DNA of 6,981 nucleotides from Dethiosulfatibacter sp. (GTDB lineage Bacteria > Bacillota_A > Clostridia > Tissierellales > Dethiosulfatibacteraceae). This document shows positions 1 through 6,981 of the stretch, piece after piece (within the stretch, counting starts at the first letter, position 1; each line of letters starts with the position of its first letter). Under the pieces are notes generated by a model. The model was given only the letters and a program-made list of their open reading frames with translations. It had not been told where the DNA came from and ran no database searches. A program made the position numbers and the translations under genes. The DNA lies in the NCBI GenBank assembly GCA_019084435.1, contig JAHRFV010000223.1:1-6981 (forward strand), written 5' to 3'.

Positions 1-1602
1 GCTCACCTTGAAAAGCCAAATCGACCACTTAGAGTAGTTGATCAATGGATGTATCACACTAGACTCTACGCTGCTGCTGAATTCGTTTCAAAAAGAAATG
101 ATTTGGAACTTGTTCAACTGAATTCATTTGGATGTGGTCTGGATGCAGTCACAACAGACCAGGTCCATGATATCTTGGTCAGAAACAATAAAATCTACAC
201 CCCGATAAAAATTGATGAAATAAACAATCTTGGGGCTGTCAGAATCAGAATACGATCTCTCTTGGCAGCAATGAAGGAAAGAAAGGAAAAGAATGTAGTT
301 GCAAAAGTATTGTATAAGGAGAACCCAAGGGTCCTGTTCACAAAAAAGATGAGGAAGGACTACACTATTCTAGCACCCCAGATGTCTCCTATACATTTCC
401 AATTTTTTAAAACAGGAGCAATGAAATCCGATATAAATCTTGAAATATTGCCCTCAGTTGATAAAGAAGCTGTGGATGAAGGCCTCAAATGTGTCAACAA
501 TGACGCCTGTTATCCATCAATCATTACAACAGGTCAAATGATTAAAGCCTTAAAGTCGGGTGACTATGATTTGAACAAGACTGCACTCATGATGTCTCAG
601 ACAGGTGGAGGCTGTAGAGCTACCAATTATATTTCATTCATTAAAAAAGCCTTGAAGGATAATGGTTACGATCAAATTCCTGTTATCTCCTTTTCAGCGG
701 GGATTGAAAAACAGCCAGGCTTCCGCATAACGCCTAAATTGCTACATAATCTTATGTTGGGACTGGTTTATGGTGACTTATTCATGAAGGTTCTCTATAA
801 AACGCGCCCTTATGAGAAAATCAAGGGGTCCGCAAATAAACTCTATGATTATTGGGTAGAAAAATGCAATGAATCCATTCTAAGTGGCGGTATCGGTAGA
901 TTTAAAGAGACAATAAACGGTATTGTAAAGGATTTTGACTGCCTTGAACTGGATGATACAATTATTAAGCCTAGGGTGGGTGTCGTTGGTGAAATATTGG
1001 TTAAATTTCATCCAACAGCCAACAACGATATCGTTGGTTTGTTGGAGGATGAAGGAGCAGAAGCTGTTGTTCCCGGACTAATAGACTTCTTTCTTTACTC
1101 TGCATACAACCCAGTCATAAAACATAATGATTACATTTTGCGGAGCTTTAGAAATTATATGTTGGGAAATGTTGCGATTTCCATTGTTGAGCTTTATCGC
1201 AATGAGATGAAGAAGGCCTTGTTAAACAGCAAAAGATTCAGCCCACACATTCCTATCCAAAAATTGGCTGAAAGTGCTAAGAAGCATTTGTCCCTTGGAA
1301 ATCAAACTGGAGAGGGTTGGTTTCTAACTGCAGAAATGGTGGAGTTGATTGAAAGTGGCGTAGAAAACATAGTCTGTCTTCAACCCTTTGCCTGTCTCCC
1401 TAATCACATAACTGGTAAAGGTATGATAGCAGAACTCAAGAGAGCCTATCCATTCTCCAATATTGCTCCAATAGATTACGACCCTGGGGCAAGTGAAGTC
1501 AACCAAATCAACAGAATCAAATTAATGTTGACTACCGCGAAAAAAAACCTAGACAATAAAGGTAAATTATCAAAAAAAGCAATGAGTACCGAAGCAATGT
1601 GA
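1..1602 (+). CDS. 2-hydroxyacyl-CoA dehydratase activase-related protein, C-terminal part (5' truncated by window)
   Basis: The reading frame is open from base 1, so the ATG at 49 is internal and the gene begins left of the window; 533 residues are visible. The sequence matches from memory the C-terminal half of the large (about 1,400-residue) proteins that fuse BadF/BadG-type ATPase domains to a DUF2229 region and a part resembling the dehydratase D component. Numbering residues from base 1, visible family motifs are FGCGLDA (Cys45), NNDACYP (Cys170), GGGCRATNY (Cys205), [13 protein letters not shown] (about 330-342) and [11 protein letters not shown] (Cys459 and Cys465). These cysteines could bind an iron-sulfur cluster, but that is inference. 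Relatives activate or resemble the radical dehydratases that remove water from 2-hydroxyacyl-CoA in amino acid fermentation; the role of the fused form is poorly defined. The ATPase domains should lie upstream and are not seen. The Lys-rich tail after about residue 505 looks dispensable. It converges on the minus-strand block and seems functionally unrelated to it. Confidence 0.88.
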   Translation, partial: AHLEKPNRPLRVVDQWMYHTRLYAAAEFVSKRNDLELVQLNSFGCGLDAVTTDQVHDILVRNNKIYTPIKIDEINNLGAVRIRIRSLLAAMKERKEKNVVAKVLYKENPRVLFTKKMRKDYTILAPQMSPIHFQFFKTGAMKSDINLEILPSVDKEAVDEGLKCVNNDACYPSIITTGQMIKALKSGDYDLNKTALMMSQTGGGCRATNYISFIKKALKDNGYDQIPVISFSAGIEKQPGFRITPKLLHNLMLGLVYGDLFMKVLYKTRPYEKIKGSANKLYDYWVEKCNESILSGGIGRFKETINGIVKDFDCLELDDTIIKPRVGVVGEILVKFHPTANNDIVGLLEDEGAEAVVPGLIDFFLYSAYNPVIKHNDYILRSFRNYMLGNVAISIVELYRNEMKKALLNSKRFSPHIPIQKLAESAKKHLSLGNQTGEGWFLTAEMVELIESGVENIVCLQPFACLPNHITGKGMIAELKRAYPFSNIAPIDYDPGASEVNQINRIKLMLTTAKKNLDNKGKLSKKAMSTEAM

Positions 1603-1608
1603 TTTAAC

Positions 1609-1648
1609 AAAAAAAACTGCTGTGTCGTTTAGACGTAGCAGTTTTTTT
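1609..1648. terminator. Rho-independent terminator shared by convergent genes
   Basis: An A8 run leads into an 11-bp stem, ACTGCTGTGTC (1616-1626) with GACGTAGCAGT (1632-1642), around a 5-base loop GTTTA, followed by a T7 run (1642-1648). It starts 6 bases after the TGA of the plus-strand gene and ends 2 bases before the stop of the minus-strand 86-residue gene. In plus-strand RNA all 11 positions pair, two of them as G-U wobbles. In minus-strand RNA those two become A-C mismatches in mid-stem, but the outer stem and a U8 tract remain. It probably terminates both units, more strongly the plus-strand one. Confidence 0.88.
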
Positions 1649-1650
1649 GA

Positions 1651-1911
1651 TCAGCCTCCACCTTTTAGAAAGGAAATCATAAGATCTTTAACGAATTGAT
1701 CACGAATATCCTCTCTCACAATTATCGTGAGTTTGACCGATGGTAAATCAAATGCCTGGAAATGAAGCTTTTCTTCCTCTCCTACATGCACCTTCCAACC
1801 ATCACCTTCAAAGAAACCTTCTTCTTTTTCAAATCCGATTACAGAAAAATAATCGGTGAATTCCTCTCTTTTGAAAGAGTTGTACTTTTTTACTAATTTA
1901 GTATATTCCAT
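1651..1911 (-). CDS. Small protein of unknown function, possibly MoaD-related (DUF1952-like)
   Basis: Encodes 86 residues, acidic and rich in Phe (10), without Cys, with no signal peptide or membrane segment, so probably cytosolic. It has a central segment FFEGDGWKVHV (33-43, Trp39), a predicted C-terminal helix and a Gly-Gly-Gly end (84-86). I cannot assign a function. The pattern 'GDGW-x-V, then a strand, then a helix, then FL-x-GGG' recalls from memory the small family described as molybdopterin biosynthesis MoaD-related C-terminal domain (DUF1952); this is tentative. The ATG directly follows the TAG of engB (TAGATG) and no good Shine-Dalgarno sequence precedes it, so translation likely depends on reinitiation after engB. 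It is the last gene of the lon-engB unit and runs into the terminator at 1609-1648. The tight coupling to engB and normal codon composition argue that it is a real gene. Confidence 0.75.
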   Translation of the reverse strand: MEYTKLVKKYNSFKREEFTDYFSVIGFEKEEGFFEGDGWKVHVGEEEKLHFQAFDLPSVKLTIIVREDIRDQFVKDLMISFLKGGG

Positions 1912-2499
1912 CTACTTATTTGATAACTCAATTATTTTTTCCCAAACTAGCTCTCTGTTCAGTTTTTCAACAGAGGAGAAAGGGATTATTCTATTGACGT
2001 CTGTCAGTCCTAGAGCTTTTTTTATATCCGCAATGTGCTTTTGCCTTTTCCCTCTTGATATCTTATCCGCTTTGGTGGCCAGGATATAACATTCGTAACC
2101 GAAATGTGTTATCCATTGGAACATGTCTACGTCATTCTGTCCGGGAACGTGACGAATGTCAATCAACAGCATAATTCCCTTGAGCTGCTTTCTATTCAAC
2201 AGAAATGATTCTATAAGTCTGCCCCATCTTTCCCTATCTCTCTTGGAGGCTTTTGCATAAACGTAGCCAGGCAAATCCACAAGCATATTGGCTTCGTTAA
2301 CGGCATAAAAATTGATTGTCTGTGTCTTACCCGGTTGGCCGCTGGTGCGAGCATAATTCTTTCTATTGATTAATGTATTCAACAAAGAAGATTTACCCAC
2401 ATTCGACCTTCCCGCGAAAGCAATTTCGGGAAAATCCGTTTCGGGATATTGGGATGCATTACCTGCAGTCATCAAAAGTTCAACTGATTTTATTTTCAA
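1912..2499 (-). CDS. engB: Ribosome biogenesis GTP-binding protein EngB (YsxC/YihA)
   Basis: A 195-residue P-loop GTPase, the same length as Bacillus subtilis YsxC and colinear with it as I recall that sequence. The G motifs are visible: G1 GRSNVGKS (30-37), a G2 region [12 protein letters not shown] (50-61), G3 DLPG (75-78), G4 TKAD (142-145) and G5 FSS (174-176). Family members bind assembling 50S subunits and are needed for late large-subunit maturation; the gene is essential in several bacteria. The start is TTG, chosen because AAGGAG (2506-2511) sits 6 bases upstream and the resulting N-terminus MKIKSVELL matches the family; the next ATG is codon 10 and would remove the first strand. One base separates it from the lon stop, and its ribosome binding site lies inside the lon coding sequence, implying translational coupling to lon. 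The TAG stop abuts the ATG of the next gene. Confidence 0.96.
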   Translation of the reverse strand: MKIKSVELLMTAGNASQYPETDFPEIAFAGRSNVGKSSLLNTLINRKNYARTSGQPGKTQTINFYAVNEANMLVDLPGYVYAKASKRDRERWGRLIESFLLNRKQLKGIMLLIDIRHVPGQNDVDMFQWITHFGYECYILATKADKISRGKRQKHIADIKKALGLTDVNRIIPFSSVEKLNRELVWEKIIELSNK

Positions 2500-2500
2500 C

Positions 2501-4843
2501 TCAATCTCCTTTTACCAATGAATGCTCCAGTACTTCACCCATTTTTTCCACAAAAACCAATTCCATTGTCTTTTTAATGCTGGTTGGTAGTTTAGCTGCG
2601 TCTTTTTCATTTTCTTTCGGAAGAATTACTTTTTTTATACCAGCCCTTTTAGCTGCAAGCACCTTCTCCTTAACACCGCCAATAGGCAATACTCTGCCTC
2701 TAAGGGTAATCTCGCCTGTCATGGCTACGTCTCTCCTAATTGGCGTGTCTGTAAGTGCTGAAACAACAGCTGTTGCCATGGTTATACCAGCAGATGGGCC
2801 ATCTTTTGGTATAGCGCCTTCGGGAACATGTATATGAATATCTTTCTTTTTATAAAACTCCTCATCGACTCCCAGTTCTTCCATGTGTGCTCTGATATAA
2901 CTAAGACCAGCCTGTGCTGATTCTTTCATAACGTCACCTAGTTTCCCTGTCAGCTGAATCTTCCCTTCACCATTCATAAGGTTCACTTCTATAAACAGCG
3001 TTTCACCACCCACAGCTGTCCATGCCAATCCGGTGGCTACACCTACCTCGTCATCAATATTTGCAGCATCGTATCTGAATCTAGGAATTCCTAGATACTT
3101 CTCCAGATTTTTCTGTGTTATGGTGACTGATTTCAAGTTTTGTTCAATAATCCTAACTGCAGATTTTCTGATTATGCTACCAATTTTCCTTTCCAGACTT
3201 CTTACACCGGATTCTCTCGTGTATTTTTGAATAATGCCTATTAAAGTGTTTTCTGATATTCGCACCTGTTGATTGGTCAAATTGTGCTCTTCCAATTGTT
3301 TTGGTAACAAATATCTATTCCCTATTTCCAGTTTTTCTTCGTCAGTGTATCCGGATATCTCAATAATTTCCATCCTGTCAAGCAATGGTCTTGGTATGGT
3401 GGAAGTCGTGTTTGCAGTTGTTATAAACATGACTTTTGATAAGTCAAATGATGTCTCCAGATAATGATCGGTAAATGTATTATTCTGTTCTGGATCTAAA
3501 ACTTCCAGTAATGCTGAAGCTGGGTCACCCCTAAAGTCACTTGCCAGCTTATCAATTTCATCAAACAGAAACACGGGATTATTCGATTTGGCTTTTGTTA
3601 TATTTGTTATGATCCTACCGGGTATCGCACCAATGTAGGTTCTTCTATGGCCTCTAATTTCAGCTTCATCTCTTACGCCACCCAGTGACATCCTGATAAA
3701 TTTTCGATCCAGAGCTCTTGCTATTGACTTGGCTATGGAAGTCTTACCTACTCCAGGAGGACCCACCAAACAAATTATCGGACTTTTCATTCTGGCATTG
3801 AGTTGTCTGACGGCTAGAAATTCAAGAATTCTTTCTTTAACGTCCTCCAATCCGTAGTGGTCCTCTTCCAACACCTTACGTGCAAAAGATATGTCCTTGT
3901 TATCTTTGGTTGATTTATTCCATGGCAAATCAATCAGCCAATCCAGATAAGTTCTGATGACGCCTGCTTCCGGTGAGGACATGTTGATTTTAATCAACCT
4001 CTCTGCTTCCTTTTCAGCTTTTTCCCTAGCTTCCTTAGGCATTCTAGCTTTTCTTATCTTTTCAAAATATTCTTCAACCTCGCTGATAATGTCAGAATCC
4101 TCACCTAGCTCTTTTTGAATCGCTTTCATCTGTTCTTTCAGGTAGTATTCCTTCTGAAACTGATTGATTTGTTTACGGACTCTTTGACTAATTGATTCTT
4201 CCAATTCTATGACCTTAATTTCCTGGCTAATCAGTACTTCTAGTTTCTCCAATCTTTCGAAAGGATTCAAAGTTTCTAAAAGGTCCTGTTTCTGGGCTGG
4301 TTTGAGAAAAATATATGAGATAATGATGTCTGTCAGTCGTTCAGGATTCTCAATCTCATTGACTGACATTATCGCATCATCCGGAATCTTAGTATTGATA
4401 GTGCAATAATCCTCGAAGGAATCTTTGAGGACTCTCATCATGGCGTCAGTCTTATCGTCAATCGATAAGCTATCCTCCACATAGTTGTATTCTTCTATTT
4501 CGACTTTTATGTAAGAATCTTCATCTTCAAGTACTTCGATTATTCTTCCTCTAGTCAATCCCTCAACCAAAACTCTTATATTATCTCCAGGCATCTTAAG
4601 CATCTGCTTTACTTTGCAGACTACCCCAAAGCTATAGTAATCGTCAAGATCAGGATCGTTGATATTTGCATCCTTTTGTGCTGTCAGAAAAATCATTGAA
4701 TCTTTAATCATAGACTCTTCCAAAGCATTGATTGATTTTTCTCTCCCCACATCAAAATGAATTACCATTCCAGGGAATATGTGCATACCTCTTAAAGGAA
4801 TCAAAGGTAATGTTCTTTTGTTAACGGTATAACTTACTGTCAT
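2501..4843 (-). CDS. lon: ATP-dependent protease Lon (LonA, S16 family)
   Basis: With the ATG at 4843 the product is 780 residues, usual for bacterial LonA. Lon is a cytosolic hexamer that unfolds and degrades misfolded and regulatory proteins. In order: substrate-binding N-domain (about 8-200, opening TLPLIPLRG), a charged helical and coiled-coil linker (about 200-285), the AAA+ module with Walker A GPPGVGKT (361-368), Walker B FLFDEID (425-431), sensor-1 Asn478 and likely arginine finger Arg490, then the protease domain with catalytic Ser684 in PKDGPSAG and Lys727 in GGVKEK, 43 residues apart as in E. coli Lon. All catalytic residues are intact. Start choice: the frame stays open to a TTG at 4858 (785 residues) and includes an ATG at 4849 (782), but the only Shine-Dalgarno-like GGAG (4853-4856) is 9 bases before the ATG at 4843, 3 before 4849, and inside the TTG-started frame. 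Its own promoter precedes it; engB follows after 1 bp. Confidence 0.96.
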   Translation of the reverse strand: MTVSYTVNKRTLPLIPLRGMHIFPGMVIHFDVGREKSINALEESMIKDSMIFLTAQKDANINDPDLDDYYSFGVVCKVKQMLKMPGDNIRVLVEGLTRGRIIEVLEDEDSYIKVEIEEYNYVEDSLSIDDKTDAMMRVLKDSFEDYCTINTKIPDDAIMSVNEIENPERLTDIIISYIFLKPAQKQDLLETLNPFERLEKLEVLISQEIKVIELEESISQRVRKQINQFQKEYYLKEQMKAIQKELGEDSDIISEVEEYFEKIRKARMPKEAREKAEKEAERLIKINMSSPEAGVIRTYLDWLIDLPWNKSTKDNKDISFARKVLEEDHYGLEDVKERILEFLAVRQLNARMKSPIICLVGPPGVGKTSIAKSIARALDRKFIRMSLGGVRDEAEIRGHRRTYIGAIPGRIITNITKAKSNNPVFLFDEIDKLASDFRGDPASALLEVLDPEQNNTFTDHYLETSFDLSKVMFITTANTTSTIPRPLLDRMEIIEISGYTDEEKLEIGNRYLLPKQLEEHNLTNQQVRISENTLIGIIQKYTRESGVRSLERKIGSIIRKSAVRIIEQNLKSVTITQKNLEKYLGIPRFRYDAANIDDEVGVATGLAWTAVGGETLFIEVNLMNGEGKIQLTGKLGDVMKESAQAGLSYIRAHMEELGVDEEFYKKKDIHIHVPEGAIPKDGPSAGITMATAVVSALTDTPIRRDVAMTGEITLRGRVLPIGGVKEKVLAAKRAGIKKVILPKENEKDAAKLPTSIKKTMELVFVEKMGEVLEHSLVKGD
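2506..2511 (-). promoter_or_regulatory. Ribosome binding site of engB, embedded in the end of lon
   Basis: On the minus strand AAGGAG lies 6 bases before the TTG start of engB. It falls within the last sense codons of lon, just before the lon TGA (2501-2503). The strong match and good spacing explain how a TTG start can work, and ribosomes finishing lon would pass over and unmask this site. Confidence 0.8.
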
Positions 4844-4852
4844 ATTCATCGA

Positions 4853-4856
4853 CTCC
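4853..4856 (-). promoter_or_regulatory. Ribosome binding site that decides the lon start
   Basis: On the minus strand GGAG, within TTGGAGTCG, lies 9 bases before the ATG at 4843 and only 3 before the ATG at 4849. No purine-rich site precedes the TTG at 4858. This favours 4843, with 4849 as second choice. Confidence 0.6.
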
Positions 4857-4881
4857 AATCTATTTATTTTTTTGCATTGTC

Positions 4882-4910
4882 ATTGTATCAGTATTTATCG
4901 ACCAATTCAA
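4882..4910 (-). promoter_or_regulatory. Sigma-A (sigma-70) type promoter of lon
   Basis: On the minus strand a -35 TTGAAT (4905-4910) and a -10 TACAAT (4882-4887, 5 of 6 consensus bases) are separated by exactly 17 bases. TG one base upstream of the -10 makes an extended -10. Transcription would start near 4875, leaving a leader of about 32 bases before the ATG at 4843. The -35 begins 3 bases beyond the T-run of the clpX terminator, a typical terminator-promoter arrangement between units. I see no CtsR heptad repeat and no CIRCE inverted repeat here, so classical Firmicute heat-shock repressors are not evident. Confidence 0.82.
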
Positions 4911-4913
4911 CTG

Positions 4914-4940
4914 AAAAAATGCCTTGTTTCAGGCATTTTT
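4914..4940 (-). terminator. Rho-independent terminator overlapping the clpX stop codon
   Basis: On the minus strand AAAAATGCC (4932-4940) pairs with GGCATTTTT (4915-4923) around an 8-base loop, and the descending arm ends in T6 (4914-4919). The left arm encodes the last residues of ClpX and the loop contains its TGA stop (4929-4931). The stem has only three G-C pairs besides A-T pairs, so termination may be partial and allow some read-through into lon. Confidence 0.75.
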
Positions 4941-6206
4941 CAAAATGTTTTCTTCGCTGTTTTCTTTCCTCTTCTTTGCTTTTGAGTTTAGCACCAATGT
5001 AGGTTCCATACTGTTTAGTATGGTTTCCTTAGTTATTATGCACTTTTCTATGTCATCTCTGGAAGGAATCTCATACATAATCTCTGTCATGACCTTCTCC
5101 AGAATTCCTCTTAAGCCTCTTGCGCCTGTTTTAATCTTCATTGCTTGTTTTGCAATAGCTTCTAATGCGCCCTTTTCAATCTCTAGCTCGACACCGTCAA
5201 TTCTAAACAGCTCCTTGTATTGATCCAGCAGACTGTTTTTGGTTGTTGTCATAATTTGGATCAAAGCTTCTTCATCCAATTCGCCCAAAGTGACTATCAT
5301 GGGCATTCTTCCAACAAACTCAGGAATCAGTCCATATCTTAATAAATCCTGGGGTTCAACATGGGCAATCATCTCACTAAATGATTTTTCTTTATTGCTG
5401 CTCACATCAGAGCCGAATCCCATTGCTTTTTTTCCGATTCTCTTTTGAATAATCTTATCCAAGCCATCAAAAGCGCCCCCAAGAATAAACAGAATATTTG
5501 TTGTATCAATCTGTATAAATTCTTGATGTGGATGTTTTCTTCCGCCTTGTGGAGGTACATTTGCTACAGTACCTTCAAGTATTTTCAGCAATGCCTGTTG
5601 GACACCCTCACCACTGACATCTCTTGTGATGGAAGGATTATCACCTCTTCTGGCAATCTTATCGATTTCATCTATATAGATGATACCTCTTTCGGCAGTC
5701 TCGATATTATAATCTGCTGCTTGAATAAGTCTCAGAATTATGTTTTCAACATCTTCTCCAACATATCCTGCTTCAGTCAAAGAGGTTGCATCAGCAATGG
5801 CGAATGGAACCTTCAACATTTTGGCCAATATCTGAGCCATGTAGGTTTTTCCACAACCGGTTGGTCCAAGCACCAAAATATTCGTTTTGTGCAATTCAAC
5901 ACCTTTGTTCTTTTTTGTTTTATTTATTCTCTTATAGTGATTATAGACAGCAACAGCTAAAGCCTTTTTAGCCTCATCTTGCTTTATCACGTATTTATCA
6001 AGGAATTCTTTGATTTCTTTTGGCTTCGGAAGATTGTTGAATTCCTCATCCTCTAAAAAATCAATTTCTTCGTCAATTATCTCTTTGCACAACTCAACAC
6101 ATTCATTGCAGATGTAAACATTGGGTCCGGCAATTAATCTTTTTACCTGATCCTGATTCTTTCCACAAAATGAACACTTAAGCTGCTTGTCATCATTTTT
6201 TGACAT
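4929..6206 (-). CDS. clpX: ClpX, ATP-dependent unfoldase subunit of ClpXP
   Basis: A 425-residue protein of standard ClpX length. ClpX hexamers recognise tagged substrates, unfold them with ATP and thread them into ClpP. The N-terminal zinc-binding domain has Cys11, Cys14, Cys33 and Cys36. The AAA+ core has Walker A GPTGCGKT (114-121), pore loop GYVG (147-150), Walker B IIYIDEID (175-182), the RKH pore loop (223-225), the arginine-finger region GLIPEFVGR (Arg300) and sensor-2 GARGLR (361-366). The ClpP-docking loop, usually IGF, reads MGF (262-264), a conservative change. The C-terminal tail (about 405-425) is charged and Lys/Glu-rich. The ATG is supported by AAAGGAG (6214-6220) 7 bases upstream, which overlaps the clpP stop codon; the gap to clpP is 12 bases, so both are cotranscribed and probably coupled. 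The terminator at 4914-4940 overlaps its stop. Confidence 0.97.
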   Translation of the reverse strand: MSKNDDKQLKCSFCGKNQDQVKRLIAGPNVYICNECVELCKEIIDEEIDFLEDEEFNNLPKPKEIKEFLDKYVIKQDEAKKALAVAVYNHYKRINKTKKNKGVELHKTNILVLGPTGCGKTYMAQILAKMLKVPFAIADATSLTEAGYVGEDVENIILRLIQAADYNIETAERGIIYIDEIDKIARRGDNPSITRDVSGEGVQQALLKILEGTVANVPPQGGRKHPHQEFIQIDTTNILFILGGAFDGLDKIIQKRIGKKAMGFGSDVSSNKEKSFSEMIAHVEPQDLLRYGLIPEFVGRMPMIVTLGELDEEALIQIMTTTKNSLLDQYKELFRIDGVELEIEKGALEAIAKQAMKIKTGARGLRGILEKVMTEIMYEIPSRDDIEKCIITKETILNSMEPTLVLNSKAKKRKENSEENILKNA

Positions 6207-6218
6207 AACAGCACTCCT

Positions 6219-6800
6219 TTATTTTCTTGATATAACCTCGTCTATCAGTCCATATAGCTTAGCTTCTTCGGACGTCATAAAGTGATCTCTCTCAGTATCC
6301 TTTTCAATCTTTTCGATTGATTGGCCTGTATTTTCTGCAAAAATCCGATTCAAATCAGCTCTCATTTTCAGTATTCTTCTGGCCTGAATTTCAATGTCAG
6401 TTGCTTGACCCTGTGATCCACCAGATGGTTGATGTATCATTATTTCTGCATTTGGCAAGGCAAATCTCTTACCTTTCTTTCCCGCTGCAAGTAGAAATGC
6501 TCCCATGCTTGCTGCCATTCCAATGCAGATAGTTGATACATCCGGTTTTATATATTGCATTGTGTCATATATAGCAAATCCGGATGTTATAGATCCTCCC
6601 GGACTGTTGATGTAAATCTGAATGTCTTTATCTGGATCTTCCGCTTCCAAAAACAACAATTGTGCTACAATAAGGCTGGCAGTAACATCGTTAACCTGCT
6701 CTCCCAAAAATATAATTCGTTCTTTCAACAGTCTAGAGTAGATATCATAAGATCTTTCTCCCCTGCCTGTCTGTTCAATTACATAAGGTACCAATGGCAT
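6219..6800 (-). CDS. clpP: ATP-dependent Clp protease proteolytic subunit ClpP
   Basis: A 193-residue serine peptidase of standard length that forms the double-heptamer chamber which degrades chains delivered by ClpX, or by ClpC if present. The catalytic triad is intact: Ser98 in GMAASMGA, His123 in MIHQPSGG and Asp172 in ERDHFM, at the same numbers I recall for Bacillus ClpP. The oxyanion-region NSPGGS (65-70) and the handle-helix segment are normal. The N-terminus [25 protein letters not shown] is family-like, with at most a very short propeptide. The ATG is set by a strong GGAGGTG (6807-6813) 6 bases upstream, one base after the tig stop. The product should work directly with the adjacent ClpX. 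Confidence 0.97.
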   Translation of the reverse strand: MPLVPYVIEQTGRGERSYDIYSRLLKERIIFLGEQVNDVTASLIVAQLLFLEAEDPDKDIQIYINSPGGSITSGFAIYDTMQYIKPDVSTICIGMAASMGAFLLAAGKKGKRFALPNAEIMIHQPSGGSQGQATDIEIQARRILKMRADLNRIFAENTGQSIEKIEKDTERDHFMTSEEAKLYGLIDEVISRK

Positions 6801-6814
6801 TTAATACACCTCCG

Positions 6815-6981
6815 TTAGTTACTATCAGTTTCATCATTAGTTTCTTCTTTCTTATTGACTAACTTTACATTAGCTGCAATATACTCAATAGCTTTCCTTC
6901 TTTGTATATTACCTTTAAGATATTCTAGACTTTGTTCCTTAAGATTTTCTTTAAACTCTTTTAATTTGTCTTCTTCTTCTA
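6815..6981 (-). CDS. tig: Trigger factor, C-terminal end (5' truncated by window)
   Basis: Too short for routine ORF listing: the frame is open from the right edge (first whole codon at 6979) to TAA at 6815-6817 and gives 54 residues. They form a charged helix, LKEFKENLKEQSLEYLKGNI, then RRKAIEYIAANVKLV and an acidic polar tail NKKEETNDETDSN. The motif 'L-x-x-RRKA-I-x-Y-I-x-x-N' is characteristic of the C-terminal arm of trigger factor, the ribosome-bound chaperone and peptidyl-prolyl isomerase. The peptide-binding arm end is present; the ribosome-binding and isomerase domains lie outside the window. Position agrees, since tig directly precedes clpP-clpX in many bacteria. Fourteen bases separate its stop from the clpP ATG, filled by the clpP ribosome binding site, so the genes are one unit. 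Confidence 0.9.
   Translation of the reverse strand, partial: EEEDKLKEFKENLKEQSLEYLKGNIQRRKAIEYIAANVKLVNKKEETNDETDSN

Noticed and set aside
49..51. ATG at 49 as the start of the first gene
   Set aside because: The frame continues open to base 1 with family-consistent sequence ([13 protein letters not shown]), and there is no ribosome binding site, so the gene is truncated by the window edge.
1715..1731. Perfect short inverted repeat CTCAC-N7-GTGAG
   Set aside because: A 5-bp arm inside the coding region of the small gene, without a T-tract or promoter nearby; such repeats are expected by chance.
1732..1738. TTTGACC, a single CtsR-like half-site
   Set aside because: It is one heptamer without the tandem partner, inside coding sequence at the end of an operon, so likely chance.
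1856..2089. A 77-codon plus-strand open frame resembling a hydrophobic peptide
   Set aside because: It covers the engB and small-gene junction on the opposite strand. Its hydrophobicity comes from reading Lys/Glu codons in antisense, and no start signal is seen.
2373..2837. A 154-codon plus-strand open frame across the engB-lon junction
   Set aside because: It is a shadow of two well-supported minus-strand genes, with Ser/Phe-rich composition expected from antisense reading.
5445..5960. A 171-codon plus-strand open frame antisense to clpX
   Set aside because: It lies wholly inside clpX, whose translation is conserved end to end. The antisense product is low-complexity and unlike any family, and no ribosome binding site supports it.
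1..6981. An undescribed defence, mobile or RNA-based system
   Set aside because: All long frames are conserved housekeeping or metabolic genes. Non-coding gaps are at most about 85 bases and are explained by terminators, a promoter and ribosome binding sites. No direct repeat array, transposase, tRNA or att-like repeat was seen.

Overview
The window shows ordinary, conserved chromosomal DNA from a low-GC Gram-positive-like anaerobe, most likely of the Clostridia or a near relative. The support is A+T-rich coding sequence, strong GGAGG-type ribosome binding sites, a trigger factor-ClpP-ClpX-Lon-EngB gene order with Firmicute-like protein sequences, and a large acyl-CoA dehydratase activase-type protein of a family known mainly from strict anaerobes. 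The lineage assignment is inference; nothing here fixes the genus.

Layout. Bases 1-1602 (+ strand) hold the 3' part of a large 2-hydroxyacyl-CoA dehydratase activase-related gene that enters from the left. It converges on a long minus-strand block, and a hairpin at 1609-1648 separates the two. Read in transcription order from the right edge, the minus-strand block is: tig (trigger factor, only the last 54 residues present), clpP, clpX, a terminator overlapping the clpX stop, a clear sigma-A-type promoter, lon, engB, and an unassigned 86-residue protein.

How the genes work together. Trigger factor folds nascent chains at the ribosome exit. ClpX unfolds substrates and feeds them to the ClpP peptidase. 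Lon is a separate ATP-dependent protease. EngB is a GTPase needed for large ribosomal subunit assembly. The sequence splits the block into two transcription units: tig-clpP-clpX, ended by a hairpin at 4914-4940, and lon-engB-small ORF, started by a promoter at 4882-4910 with an extended -10. Within the second unit the genes are packed with 0-1 bp gaps. The engB ribosome binding site lies in the last codons of lon, and the engB stop touches the ATG of the small gene, so translational coupling is likely.

Start codons: engB starts with TTG. For lon, a TTG further upstream (4858) is open but poorly supported, and an ATG at 4843 fits the ribosome binding site better. I found no mobile element, CRISPR array, tRNA, rRNA, riboswitch or novel defence-like system. 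The least explained item is the 86-residue protein with a Gly-Gly-Gly C-terminus. No gene-free stretch exceeds 90 bases.
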